A stretch of DNA of 5,385 nt from the NCBI GenBank assembly GCA_934230685.1, contig CAKQFF010000128.1, positions 1 through 5,385 on the forward strand. The letters run 5' to 3'. Within the stretch, counting starts at the first letter, position 1, and each line of letters starts with the position of its first letter. Under the pieces are notes generated by a model that was not told the DNA's origin, did no database searches, and saw only the letters and a program-made list of their open reading frames with translations. This document shows positions 1 through 5,385 of this stretch, piece by piece. This stretch comes from an uncultured Prevotella sp. (lineage in GTDB: Bacteria; Bacteroidota; Bacteroidia; Bacteroidales; Bacteroidaceae). A program made the translations under genes and the position numbers.

Positions 1-161
1 ACTGAGGCCACGCCACCCTGGGCAAACGATGTGTTTGCCTCGTCGAGCGAAGTCTTGCAAATGATGCACACCTTACCTTTGTGTGCGCGGGCTACCTTCA
101 ATGCGTAGCTCATGCCGGCAACACCGGCGCCGATAATCAGAAAGTCGTATTTGAAAACCAT
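1..161 (-). CDS. nadB: L-aspartate oxidase NadB, N-terminal fragment (runs off left edge)
   Basis: Only the first 53 codons are present, and the gene continues beyond base 1. The translation starts MVFKYDFLIIGAGVAGMSYA. Seen directly: a first beta strand (DFLII, residues 6-10) followed by the dinucleotide-binding glycine motif GAGVAG (11-16), a second strand ending in VCIICK (31-36), then ANTSFAQGG (42-50). The last element matches the STFYAQGG-type segment of L-aspartate oxidases and related succinate dehydrogenase/fumarate reductase flavoproteins, where it lies near the FAD. Known of the family: NadB is a cytoplasmic FAD enzyme that oxidises L-aspartate to iminoaspartate, which NadA uses to make quinolinate for NAD; fumarate can accept the electrons anaerobically. 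The ATG at 161 is the natural start because the Rossmann motif follows at the usual distance and a consensus promoter lies about 30 bp upstream. An SDH/FRD flavoprotein subunit is less likely given the short N-terminus and the ANTSFAQGG form. Downstream nad genes cannot be checked here. Confidence 0.88.
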   Translation of the reverse strand, partial: MVFKYDFLIIGAGVAGMSYALKVARAHKGKVCIICKTSLDEANTSFAQGGVAS

Positions 162-189
162 CTTTTCTGTTTTTATTTCTTAGACGCTG

Positions 190-221
190 CAAATTTAGAG
201 AAAAAAAAGAAGACTGTAAAA
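190..221 (-). promoter_or_regulatory. Predicted Bacteroidota promoter of nadB
   Basis: On the minus strand, TAAATTTG at 197-190 matches the Bacteroidota -7 consensus TAnnTTTG exactly. A weak -33 element, TTTT at 221-218, lies 20 bp upstream. The spacer contains a run of eight T on the minus strand (208-201). Transcription would begin near 184-186, leaving a short leader of roughly 23-25 nt before the nadB ATG at 161. The -7 box is strong evidence; the -33 lacks the final G of TTTG. Confidence 0.6.
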
Positions 222-324
222 TGATAGACACTTTTTTTAATGATTAATTACATCTAAATGTCATAAAACACAACATTCTGATTACGTCTTTCTTTTTTTT
301 TCATCAATGGCTTGCTGTTCCTCC

Positions 325-1230
325 CTACATTATTATATTATTAGTAGGAATCTTGTCCCATGAGAATTCTCCGACGAGTTCTTGTGGAGTTATAGGCTCA
401 TTCGACTGTTGCAGGCCTGCTGCATGAGCCAACATGCCAATGATTTCTTCTGGCGTATGGCTTGTGCGCAGCGCTGCCATGTCGAGACTTTGGTCGCGTT
501 TCGACAATCTTTGTCCTTGTTTGTTGCACAACAGAGGCAGATGAGTGAAGTGGGGTGGGGCAAAGTCCAATTGCTGTGCGAGATATATCTGTTGTGGTGA
601 TGACAGGAGCAGGTCGCATCCACGCACCACTTCATTAATTCCCATAAGAGCGTCATCCACAACTACAGCAAGCTGATACGCCCATGCCCCATCTTTGCGG
701 CGCACAATAAAGTCGCCGCAATGTGTGGTCAGGTCGATTGTCTGCATGCCGTAATGCCCGTCGGTGAACGATAAGATGCCTTCTCCTTCTGACGGCACTT
801 TCATTCTTATTGCCGCCGGACCTGTCTTTGTTCCTGGGGCAAGATTGCGACAAGTACCCTTGTATACCACACGGCCGTCGCTCTCATGAGGAGCTTGTGT
901 TGCAAGAATGTCGGCGCGTGTGCAATAGCAAGGATATGTCAATCCCTTGTCTGTGAGCAGTTTAAGGTAATGCTCGTAGATGTCGCCACGCTCACTCTGA
1001 TAGTAAGGGCCCTCGTCCCAGTCGAGTCCAAGCCAATGCAGGTCGTCCATAATAAGCTCGGCATATTCCTGTCTTGACCTTTGAGGGTCGATGTCTTCAA
1101 TGCGCAGCAGCCATGTGCCTCCCTGCGATTTTGCCGAAAGCCACGACAGCAATGCGCTGAACACATTGCCCAAGTGCATACGTCCGGTGGGTGATGGGGC
1201 GAATCGTCCCTTTATTATTCCTTCTTGCAT
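325..1230 (-). CDS. gluQ: Glutamyl-queuosine tRNA(Asp) synthetase (GluQ-RS)
   Basis: This 301-residue protein is a paralogue of the glutamyl-tRNA synthetase catalytic core that lacks the anticodon-binding domain. It charges glutamate onto the queuosine base at the wobble position of tRNA(Asp) in the cytoplasm. Visible motifs: RFAPSPTGRMHLGN (residues 9-22), which contains the class I HIGH-type signature as HLGN; LRIEDIDPQRS (42-52); and RLSKR (241-245), the KMSKS-type loop. The GluQ-RS zinc site is intact: C101 and C103 in PCYC, then Y123 and C127 in YKGTC, matching the Cys-x-Cys...Tyr-x3-Cys arrangement of E. coli YadB. The length fits the family (about 300 residues, against about 470 or more for GltX), so this is a complete GluQ-RS and not a truncated GltX. 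The ATG at 1230 is the only start that keeps the APSPTG strand. It lies within the end of nhaC, overlapping by 16 bp, with a purine-rich AAAGAG a few bases upstream, which suggests translational coupling. I see no clear terminator after the stop codon. Confidence 0.95.
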   Translation of the reverse strand: MQEGIIKGRFAPSPTGRMHLGNVFSALLSWLSAKSQGGTWLLRIEDIDPQRSRQEYAELIMDDLHWLGLDWDEGPYYQSERGDIYEHYLKLLTDKGLTYPCYCTRADILATQAPHESDGRVVYKGTCRNLAPGTKTGPAAIRMKVPSEGEGILSFTDGHYGMQTIDLTTHCGDFIVRRKDGAWAYQLAVVVDDALMGINEVVRGCDLLLSSPQQIYLAQQLDFAPPHFTHLPLLCNKQGQRLSKRDQSLDMAALRTSHTPEEIIGMLAHAAGLQQSNEPITPQELVGEFSWDKIPTNNIIM

Positions 1231-2849
1231 TTTATTCTCTTTAAAACAGTTAGAGCCACAATAAGCAGAATAATTCCGCTAATCCATGAGATTGCGGCAC
1301 TTGCCATCAGTCCCATACCTTGTGTAAGGCCTGCCACCACAAATGTCAGAAACGACACTCCTGCCACGGTCAAGGCGTATGGCAACTGTGATGACACATG
1401 ATGAACGTGCTTGCACTCTGCTCCTGCCGATGCCATGATTGTAGTGTCGGATATTGGGGATATGTGGTCGCCGCATACCGCTCCTGCCATACAAGCAGAG
1501 ATGGAAATGATGCGTAGTGGAGCAGCAACAGGGAAGACAGCTATGCAGATTGGTATCAGAATACCGAACGTTCCCCAGGATGTGCCTGTGGCAAAAGCCA
1601 AGCAGGCTGCCACTATAAACACAATGGCAGGCAGGAGCATTTGTAGTCCTGCCGCGCTGCTTGCAACTACTCCTGATACGTATTCGGCTGCGCCAAGCGA
1701 GTCGGTCATGCTCTTAAGTGTCCATGCGAGAGTGAGGATAAGCACAGCAGGAACCATTGCCTCGAAGCCTTTGATCAGACAGCTCATGGCATCGTCGAAC
1801 TTAAGCGTCTTTCTCACCACAAACATCATTATCGTAAGAATCAAGGCTGTGAGCGAACCTATCACCAGACCTACGGAAGCGTTGCTTGCGGCAAACGAAT
1901 CCACGAAATCATGATAGTTAGTACTCGTAGCGTCGAAATATCCGCCCGAGTACACCATACCGGTCATACAGAACACAATAAGCATAAGTATAGGCACCAC
2001 AAGGTCTGCCACAGCTCCTCTCGTCTCTTTCTGTTTCTTGCTGTCTGCTTTTGCTCCAACGCCATGCTCCACGATTTGAAGTTTGGTGTCGCTCACCTCG
2101 TCAAGTTGCCATCCGTTGCGTTCGTACCATTCCTTCAGTCGTTCGTCGTATTTGCTCATAGCTTTGAAGTCAAAGCCTGTCACCACAATCATCAGCATGA
2201 AGATGATGGTGAAGAAGGCGTAGAAGTTGAATGGTATGGCCTGGCAGAAGAGTGCGAGTCCGTTCTCGCCTCCCGACACGAAGCCTGATACCGCTGCTGC
2301 CCAACTCGATATAGGCGAAATAATACATACAGGAGCGGCTGTGGAGTCGATGAGATAGGCGAGCTTCTCTTTTGTCACGCCATAACGCACGGTTATCGGT
2401 CGCATCACCGAACCTACTGTAAGACAGTTGAAATAGTCGTCGATAAAGATGAGTATACCAAGGATAATGGTTGCCACCTGTGCCCCAATCTTCGACTTAA
2501 TATGCTTTGCTGCCCAACGTCCGAAAGCTGCCGAACCGCCAGCCTTGTTCATGAGCGACACAATAGAACCAAGAACTACGAGGAATACAAGTATGCCCAC
2601 GTTCCAAGGATCCGACAAACAATGTATTAGTCCGTAAGACTTTGCATCGTCGCCCTCGCCAACTGTGTCGTTGAGCAGATGCGACAGAAAACCATCAAAG
2701 CCAGTACCCATCGACAGGCAGAACAGCACGGCTCCTAACACGATGCCGATGAACAGCGAAGAATATACCTCCTTGGTCTTGAGGGCCAATGCAATGGCTA
2801 CGACAGGAGGCAACAGAGACCAAATGGTCCCGATGAAATTGAAATCCAT
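1215..2849 (-). CDS. nhaC: NhaC-family Na+/H+ antiporter, inner membrane
   Basis: This 544-residue polytopic membrane protein belongs to the NhaC family of sodium/proton antiporters, which includes relatives such as the malate/lactate antiporter MleN. It has many hydrophobic segments, e.g. residues 8-23, 31-48, 84-100, 123-137, 208-224, 283-297, 325-345, 365-378, 406-420, 427-445, 492-508 and 518-536. Two family hallmarks are visible: FIDDYFNCLTVGSVMRP (135-151) followed by DSTAAPVCIISPISSWAA (168-185), and the later repeat-like CGDHISPISDTTIMAS (459-474). The paired acidic and ISPIS segments probably form the ion pathway (family-based inference). A charged stretch at about 228-280 (DERLKEWYERNG onward) looks like a cytoplasmic loop. 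I chose the ATG at 2849. An in-frame TTG at 2927 would add 26 residues, but it lies upstream of the predicted transcription start. It is first in a probable nhaC-gluQ operon. The family call is firm; the transported ion or solute is not determined by sequence. Confidence 0.92.
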   Translation of the reverse strand: MDFNFIGTIWSLLPPVVAIALALKTKEVYSSLFIGIVLGAVLFCLSMGTGFDGFLSHLLNDTVGEGDDAKSYGLIHCLSDPWNVGILVFLVVLGSIVSLMNKAGGSAAFGRWAAKHIKSKIGAQVATIILGILIFIDDYFNCLTVGSVMRPITVRYGVTKEKLAYLIDSTAAPVCIISPISSWAAAVSGFVSGGENGLALFCQAIPFNFYAFFTIIFMLMIVVTGFDFKAMSKYDERLKEWYERNGWQLDEVSDTKLQIVEHGVGAKADSKKQKETRGAVADLVVPILMLIVFCMTGMVYSGGYFDATSTNYHDFVDSFAASNASVGLVIGSLTALILTIMMFVVRKTLKFDDAMSCLIKGFEAMVPAVLILTLAWTLKSMTDSLGAAEYVSGVVASSAAGLQMLLPAIVFIVAACLAFATGTSWGTFGILIPICIAVFPVAAPLRIISISACMAGAVCGDHISPISDTTIMASAGAECKHVHHVSSQLPYALTVAGVSFLTFVVAGLTQGMGLMASAAISWISGIILLIVALTVLKRIKCKKE

Positions 2850-2900
2850 GTTGTTGAAATGATAGTAGGCTATGACATCTTTGCCGTAGCCTGTGTTTGT

Positions 2901-2932
2901 AAATATTGAGTCGGCAAAATTACTCAATATTT
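2901..2932. repeat. 11-bp perfect inverted repeat spanning the nhaC -7 box
   Basis: Plus-strand arms AAATATTGAGT (2901-2911) and ACTCAATATTT (2922-2932) are exact reverse complements separated by 10 bp, so the arm centres are 21 bp apart, about two helical turns. The spacer and the first base of one arm contain the -7 element TAATTTTG of the nhaC promoter. A second, outer pair, TTGTAAATA (2897-2905) with TATTTACAA (2936-2944), nests around it and reaches the -33 element; the right side looks like the left arm interrupted by about 8 extra bases. This geometry suits a dimeric repressor operator. An RNA hairpin is unlikely because the upstream arm would not be transcribed from this promoter. Confidence 0.6.
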
Positions 2933-2945
2933 TTGTATTTACAAG
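2915..2945 (-). promoter_or_regulatory. Predicted Bacteroidota promoter of nhaC-gluQ
   Basis: On the minus strand CTTG (2945-2942) is followed after exactly 19 bp by TAATTTTG (2922-2915), an exact TAnnTTTG -7 box with a near-consensus -33. Transcription should start near 2908-2911, giving a leader of about 60 nt before the nhaC ATG at 2849. The promoter overlaps an 11-bp perfect inverted repeat (2901-2911 and 2922-2932) and lies just downstream of a pair of direct repeats (2966-3019), so regulation of this operon is plausible. No ribosome binding site is obvious ahead of 2849, which is common in this phylum. Confidence 0.68.
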
Positions 2946-2965
2946 AGTGTTTGCCGAAAAAGAAT

Positions 2966-3019
2966 AAAAGTCGAACTAAAAAGTGTGGAATATCACAAAA
3001 AGTCGAACTAAAAAGTGTG
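2966..3019. repeat. Two-copy 22-bp direct repeat, 32-bp period, upstream of nhaC
   Basis: Copies at 2966-2987 and 2998-3019 are identical over 22 bp, with core AGTCGAACTAAAAAGTGTG, separated by 10 unrelated bases. The 32-bp period is close to three turns of B-DNA, which would put both copies on the same face of the helix. Relative to the predicted nhaC start near 2910, their centres lie at about -67 and -99, a distance range used by activators. The sequence does not occur elsewhere in the window. It could be a pair of regulator sites or part of a dispersed intergenic repeat family; the window alone cannot decide. Confidence 0.75.
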
Positions 3020-3031
3020 ATAGTCGACTTT
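2991..3031. repeat. Overlapping inverted repeats within the second direct-repeat copy
   Basis: Two interleaved perfect inverted repeats occur here: TATCACA (2991-2997) with TGTGATA (3016-3022), and AAAGTCGA (2999-3006) with TCGACTTT (3024-3031). The second ends in a self-complementary AGTCGACT (3022-3029) that also echoes the AGTCGA at the start of each direct repeat. The two pairings are mutually exclusive as hairpins. The segment lies between the fumarase terminator and the nhaC promoter, in DNA not expected to be strongly transcribed, so a DNA-level role or a remnant of a repetitive element is more likely than an RNA structure. Confidence 0.5.
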
Positions 3032-3040
3032 AAATAGAAT

Positions 3041-3101
3041 AAAAAAAGAGACAATGGGAAGCAAATCTTATAGGATTAAGATGTTGCCGCTCATTGTCTC
3101 T
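3041..3101 (-). terminator. Intrinsic terminator of the fumarase gene (compound hairpin plus U-run)
   Basis: Starting 19 bases after the fumarase stop codon, the minus strand reads AGAGACAATG (3101-3092), an internal segment, then its exact complement CATTGTCTCT (3056-3047) running directly into a tract of T (3047-3041). Inside the 10-bp outer stem lies a second stem: GCAA and ATCTTA (3087-3084, 3082-3077) pair with TAAGAT and TTGC (3070-3065, 3064-3061), with one bulged base and a 6-base loop. The result is an extended, nearly continuous hairpin with a U-run, a classic rho-independent terminator. It insulates nhaC from fumarase transcription. Confidence 0.88.
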
Positions 3102-3119
3102 ATTGTTGTTTCCTAATTA

Positions 3120-4769
3120 TTACTTGCAGTTAGGACACCAAGGCTTCAACTGCTGGAAGAAGTCGTTGCCCTTGTCATCAACGAGGATGAATGCAGGGAA
3201 GTCCTCAACGGTAATCTTCCAAATAGCCTCCATACCGAGCTCTGGGTACTCTACGCACTCAATGCTCTTGATAGAGCTCTGCGAAAGAACGGCAGCCACA
3301 CCACCGATAGTACCGAGATAGAAACCGCCATGCTTCTTGCATGCGTCGGTTACAACCTGTGAGCGGTTGCCCTTGGCAATCATCACAAGCGAAGCACCGT
3401 TAGCCTGGAACTCGTCTACATACGGGTCCATACGGTTGGCTGTTGTCGGACCCATAGAGCCGCAAGGATAACCCTCTGGAGTCTTAGCAGGTCCTGCATA
3501 GAGGATAGGATGATTCTTGAAGTACTCAGGCATTGCCTCGCCAGCGTCAAGACGAGCCTTAAGCTTAGCGTGAGCGATGTCGCGAGCCACGATGATAGTA
3601 CCCTTCAAGTTGACACGTGTGCTGACAGGATACTTCGACAACTCTGCACGAACAGCGTCGATACCCTTGTCGAGGTCAATCTCAATGCCCTTTGTGCCCT
3701 CGCCCGGACGACGAAGCTCCTCAGGGATAAGCTCTGAAGGATTAGAGTCCATCTTCTCAAGGAAGATACCGTCCTTTGTAATCTTACCCTTGATGTTGCG
3801 GTCGGCTGAACAGCTTACGCCCATACCGATAGGACAGCTTGCACCGTGGCGTGGCAAACGGATTACGCGGATGTCGTGAGCCAAATACTTGCCACCGAAC
3901 TGTGCGCCCAAGCCAATCTTGTGAGCTTCCTTGAGCAACTTCTCCTCGAGGTCGATGTCGCGGAAAGCACGACCAGTCTCGTCGCCTGTTGTAGGCAGAG
4001 AGTCGTAGTACTTGATAGAAGCGAGCTTCACAGTGAGGAGGTTCTTCTCTGCTGATGTACCGCCGATAACGAATGCGATGTGGTAAGGAGGACAAGCCGC
4101 TGTACCGAGGCTCTTCATCTTCTCAACGAGGAACGGAAGCAGAGTGCCTTCGTTCTGGATGGTAGCCTTGGTCATCGGGTAGAAGTAAGTCTTGTTGGCA
4201 GAGCCACCACCCTTGGCCACCATCACGAAGCGATACTCATCGCCCTCAACAGCCTCGATGTCGATCTGTGCAGGGAGGTTGCAGCGAGTGTTCACCTCGT
4301 CATACATGTTGAGAGGAGCATTCTGCGAGTAGCGCAGGTTGTCCTGTGTGAATGTGTTGTAAACACCGAGTGAGAGAGCTTCCTCATCCTCGAAGTCTGT
4401 CCATACACGCTGTCCCTTCTCGCCGTGGATGATAGCTGTACCGGTGTCCTGGCAGAAAGGCAATACGCCCTTGCATGCTGTCTCTGCGTTGCGGAGGAAC
4501 TGCAAGGCTACATACTTGTCGTTCTCCGAAGCCTCTGGGTCGGAGAGAATCTTAGCCACCTGCAGGTTGTGCTCGCGACGGAGCATGAACTCTACGTCGT
4601 GGAATGCCTGCTGTGAGAGCAATGTCAGGGCTTCCTTGGAAACCTTGAGGATTGTCTTGCCTTCAAACTCACCGGTGCTCACGCCTTCCTTGCTGAGCAA
4701 GCGGTATTCAGTTGTGTCCTCGCCCAACTGGAACATAGGAGCATACTTGAAATCTGGTGTTGATGCCAT
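3120..4769 (-). CDS. fumA: Class I fumarate hydratase (oxygen-sensitive 4Fe-4S fumarase)
   Basis: This 549-residue enzyme interconverts fumarate and (S)-malate in the cytoplasm, for the TCA cycle or the reductive succinate/propionate branch of anaerobic Bacteroidota. Its length matches E. coli FumA/FumB (548). The three cluster-binding cysteines are present with the family's spacing: C106 in PFCQDTG, C226 in AACPPYH and C320 in VSCSADRN, against 105, 224 and 318 in E. coli. H308 in RHGASCP aligns with the catalytic-site histidine of class I fumarases. The C-terminal domain carries [12 protein letters not shown] (437-448) and AKGNRSQ (465-471), which bind the substrate and carry an active-site lysine/arginine. 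The N-terminal alpha and C-terminal beta domains are fused in one chain, as in FumA and unlike two-subunit fumarases. The chain ends in CPNC-K (545-548), a CxxC of unknown relevance. ATG at 4769 is well placed about 35 bp after the predicted transcription start. It has its own promoter and terminator, so it is probably monocistronic. The letter A in the symbol follows E. coli usage only. Confidence 0.96.
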   Translation of the reverse strand: MASTPDFKYAPMFQLGEDTTEYRLLSKEGVSTGEFEGKTILKVSKEALTLLSQQAFHDVEFMLRREHNLQVAKILSDPEASENDKYVALQFLRNAETACKGVLPFCQDTGTAIIHGEKGQRVWTDFEDEEALSLGVYNTFTQDNLRYSQNAPLNMYDEVNTRCNLPAQIDIEAVEGDEYRFVMVAKGGGSANKTYFYPMTKATIQNEGTLLPFLVEKMKSLGTAACPPYHIAFVIGGTSAEKNLLTVKLASIKYYDSLPTTGDETGRAFRDIDLEEKLLKEAHKIGLGAQFGGKYLAHDIRVIRLPRHGASCPIGMGVSCSADRNIKGKITKDGIFLEKMDSNPSELIPEELRRPGEGTKGIEIDLDKGIDAVRAELSKYPVSTRVNLKGTIIVARDIAHAKLKARLDAGEAMPEYFKNHPILYAGPAKTPEGYPCGSMGPTTANRMDPYVDEFQANGASLVMIAKGNRSQVVTDACKKHGGFYLGTIGGVAAVLSQSSIKSIECVEYPELGMEAIWKITVEDFPAFILVDDKGNDFFQQLKPWCPNCK

Positions 4770-4810
4770 AATGTTATAGTGTTTTTAAAAGTTTAGTGAA
4801 TACTTTGCCA

Positions 4811-4841
4811 CAAAGTTACTAAACATTGGAGACAATGCAAA
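4811..4841 (-). promoter_or_regulatory. Predicted Bacteroidota promoter of the fumarase gene
   Basis: On the minus strand TTTG (4841-4838) is followed after 19 bp by TAACTTTG (4818-4811), a full match to the Bacteroidota consensus TTTG-N19-TAnnTTTG. Transcription should begin near 4804-4807, giving a leader of about 35-38 nt before the ATG at 4769. The spacer holds a small palindrome, CATTG-GAGA-CAATG (4824-4837), which could be an operator. An imperfect AT-only inverted repeat (4840-4849 with 4852-4860) abuts the -33 element. Confidence 0.75.
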
Positions 4842-4905
4842 ATAAAATCAAGATTTATTTGCCTTATTATGTCAATGGCTTTTGCCAGAACCACTAAAGG
4901 TTATA

Positions 4906-5385
4906 TTATTTCCCGTTTAGTACGGTTGTCTCGCCATCGGGGCTAATGACAAGATTATTATTGATTTTAAGATTGTCTACCGAGTGGAAGACAACAGGCT
5001 TGTCGTCCTTCGAATTCAATGTGAACACATTGTTTTCGATTGTGATGTTGCGGTGGACGGCACCTTCATTCTTGCGATTCTCCGGATTGATCCAGATGAT
5101 GGAACCAAGGCAGCGATTGAACACATTGTTGCGGATGATGAGGTTGTGCACCGGACCCGACTCAAACCAACTGCGAGCGTCGTCGGCCACAAGAATAGCA
5201 CTCATCTGCATGCCGTAGAAATAGTTGTCCTCGATAACCGACGGCTGACGTGTGGTTATGAGGATGCCACGTGTAGGGATGCGGCTGAAGTGGCAGCGTG
5301 CAATGTGTACGCGCGGAGTCCATGTGATGTTCTCCACAACACGTGCGCCATTCTTCAACAAGTCGGCAGATACAGGCTTGTTGAG
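4906..5385 (-). CDS. GH110-like right-handed beta-helix alpha-1,3-galactosidase, C-terminal fragment
   Basis: The frame is open from the right edge to the TAA at 4908-4906, giving the last 159 residues; the true start is outside the window (the TTG at 5361 is internal, preceded by LNKPVSAD in frame). Repeating rungs are visible: VHIARCHFSRIPTRGILITT (26-45), PSVIEDNYFYGMQMSAILVA (48-67), HNLIIRNNVFNRCLGSIIWI (80-99), RNITIENNVFTLN (112-124) and DNLKINNNLVI (137-147). The recurrent xNNxF turns are the asparagine ladder of a right-handed parallel beta-helix. The segments TRGILITTR, MSAILVADDARSWFESG and NPEN resemble GH110 alpha-1,3-galactosidases, which remove terminal alpha-1,3-linked galactose such as that of blood-group B and linear alpha-Gal glycans; the acidic pair D68-D69 is a candidate active-site feature. 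GH110 enzymes are usually exported, but no signal peptide can be seen because the N-terminus is missing. If not GH110, it is another pectate-lyase-like beta-helix protein. Confidence 0.72.
   Translation of the reverse strand, partial: LNKPVSADLLKNGARVVENITWTPRVHIARCHFSRIPTRGILITTRQPSVIEDNYFYGMQMSAILVADDARSWFESGPVHNLIIRNNVFNRCLGSIIWINPENRKNEGAVHRNITIENNVFTLNSKDDKPVVFHSVDNLKINNNLVISPDGETTVLNGK

Noticed and set aside
325..1230. Reading this gene as a truncated glutamyl-tRNA synthetase (gltX).
   Set aside because: The Cys-x-Cys...Tyr-x3-Cys zinc site and the 301-residue length are those of intact GluQ-RS, so no truncation is needed.
1411..1914. A 167-codon plus-strand open frame opposite nhaC.
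   Set aside because: It is antisense to a clearly conserved membrane protein, shows no recognisable domain, and has no plus-strand promoter. It is a by-product of the codon use of nhaC.
1911..2288. A 125-codon plus-strand open frame rich in His, Val and Cys, also opposite nhaC.
   Set aside because: Low-complexity composition reflecting antisense of hydrophobic codons; the real gene on the minus strand explains the sequence.
2966..3019. Possible minimal CRISPR array (two repeats with a spacer).
   Set aside because: The repeat is 22 bp, the intervening segment only 10 bp, and there are just two copies with no cas genes. It does not fit CRISPR repeat/spacer sizes.
2966..3031. Possible insertion-sequence terminal remnant.
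   Set aside because: No transposase fragment, no target-site duplication flanking it, and the repeats are direct rather than terminal inverted. Kept only as an unexplained repeat.
3577..4779. Several plus-strand open frames of 60-120 codons opposite fumarase.
   Set aside because: They overlap a full-length enzyme with all catalytic residues intact and have no family resemblance or promoter of their own.
4840..4860. AT-only imperfect hairpin considered as a terminator for the beta-helix gene.
   Set aside because: The stem has almost no G-C pairs and overlaps the fumarase -33 element, so it is more likely AT-rich promoter-flanking DNA.
4873..4884. Small TGGC-AAAA-GCCA hairpin just after the beta-helix gene.
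   Set aside because: A 4-bp stem without a following U-run is too weak to call a terminator.

Overview
This window looks like an ordinary, gene-dense stretch of a Bacteroidota chromosome, most likely from the order Bacteroidales (Prevotella/Segatella or Bacteroides-like). The evidence is the protein repertoire together with three promoters that fit the Bacteroidota consensus (a TTTG-like -33 element, about 19-20 bp, then TAnnTTTG), which differs from the E. coli -35/-10. Every gene I can support lies on the minus strand, so transcription runs from the right edge to the left edge.

In transcription order: (1) 5385-4906, the C-terminal part of a right-handed parallel beta-helix protein resembling family GH110 alpha-1,3-galactosidases, whose 5' end lies outside the window. 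(2) 4905-4770, an intergenic stretch with a textbook Bacteroidota promoter. (3) 4769-3120, a complete class I (4Fe-4S) fumarate hydratase. (4) 3119-2850, a structured intergenic region with a compound-hairpin terminator for the fumarase gene, a two-copy 22-bp direct repeat with 32-bp period, nested inverted repeats and the nhaC promoter. (5) 2849-1215, an NhaC-family sodium/proton antiporter. (6) 1230-325, glutamyl-queuosine tRNA(Asp) synthetase (gluQ), overlapping the end of nhaC by 16 bp and probably translationally coupled to it. (7) 324-162, an AT-rich intergenic stretch with another consensus promoter. (8) 161-1, the first 53 codons of L-aspartate oxidase (nadB), running off the left edge.

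The genes are mostly housekeeping: fumarate/malate interconversion, ion homeostasis, queuosine modification of tRNA(Asp) and de novo NAD synthesis. NadB can use fumarate as electron acceptor in anaerobes and fumarase interconverts fumarate and malate, but the two genes are in separate transcription units and I would not infer a shared pathway from position alone. The GH110-like protein points to host- or diet-derived galactosylated glycans, as expected for a gut or oral member of the phylum.

I see no CRISPR array, transposase, rRNA or tRNA gene, or phage gene, and no convincing new multi-gene system. The part most worth a second look is the 2890-3035 intergenic region, where several repeats and palindromes sit on and just upstream of the nhaC-gluQ promoter.
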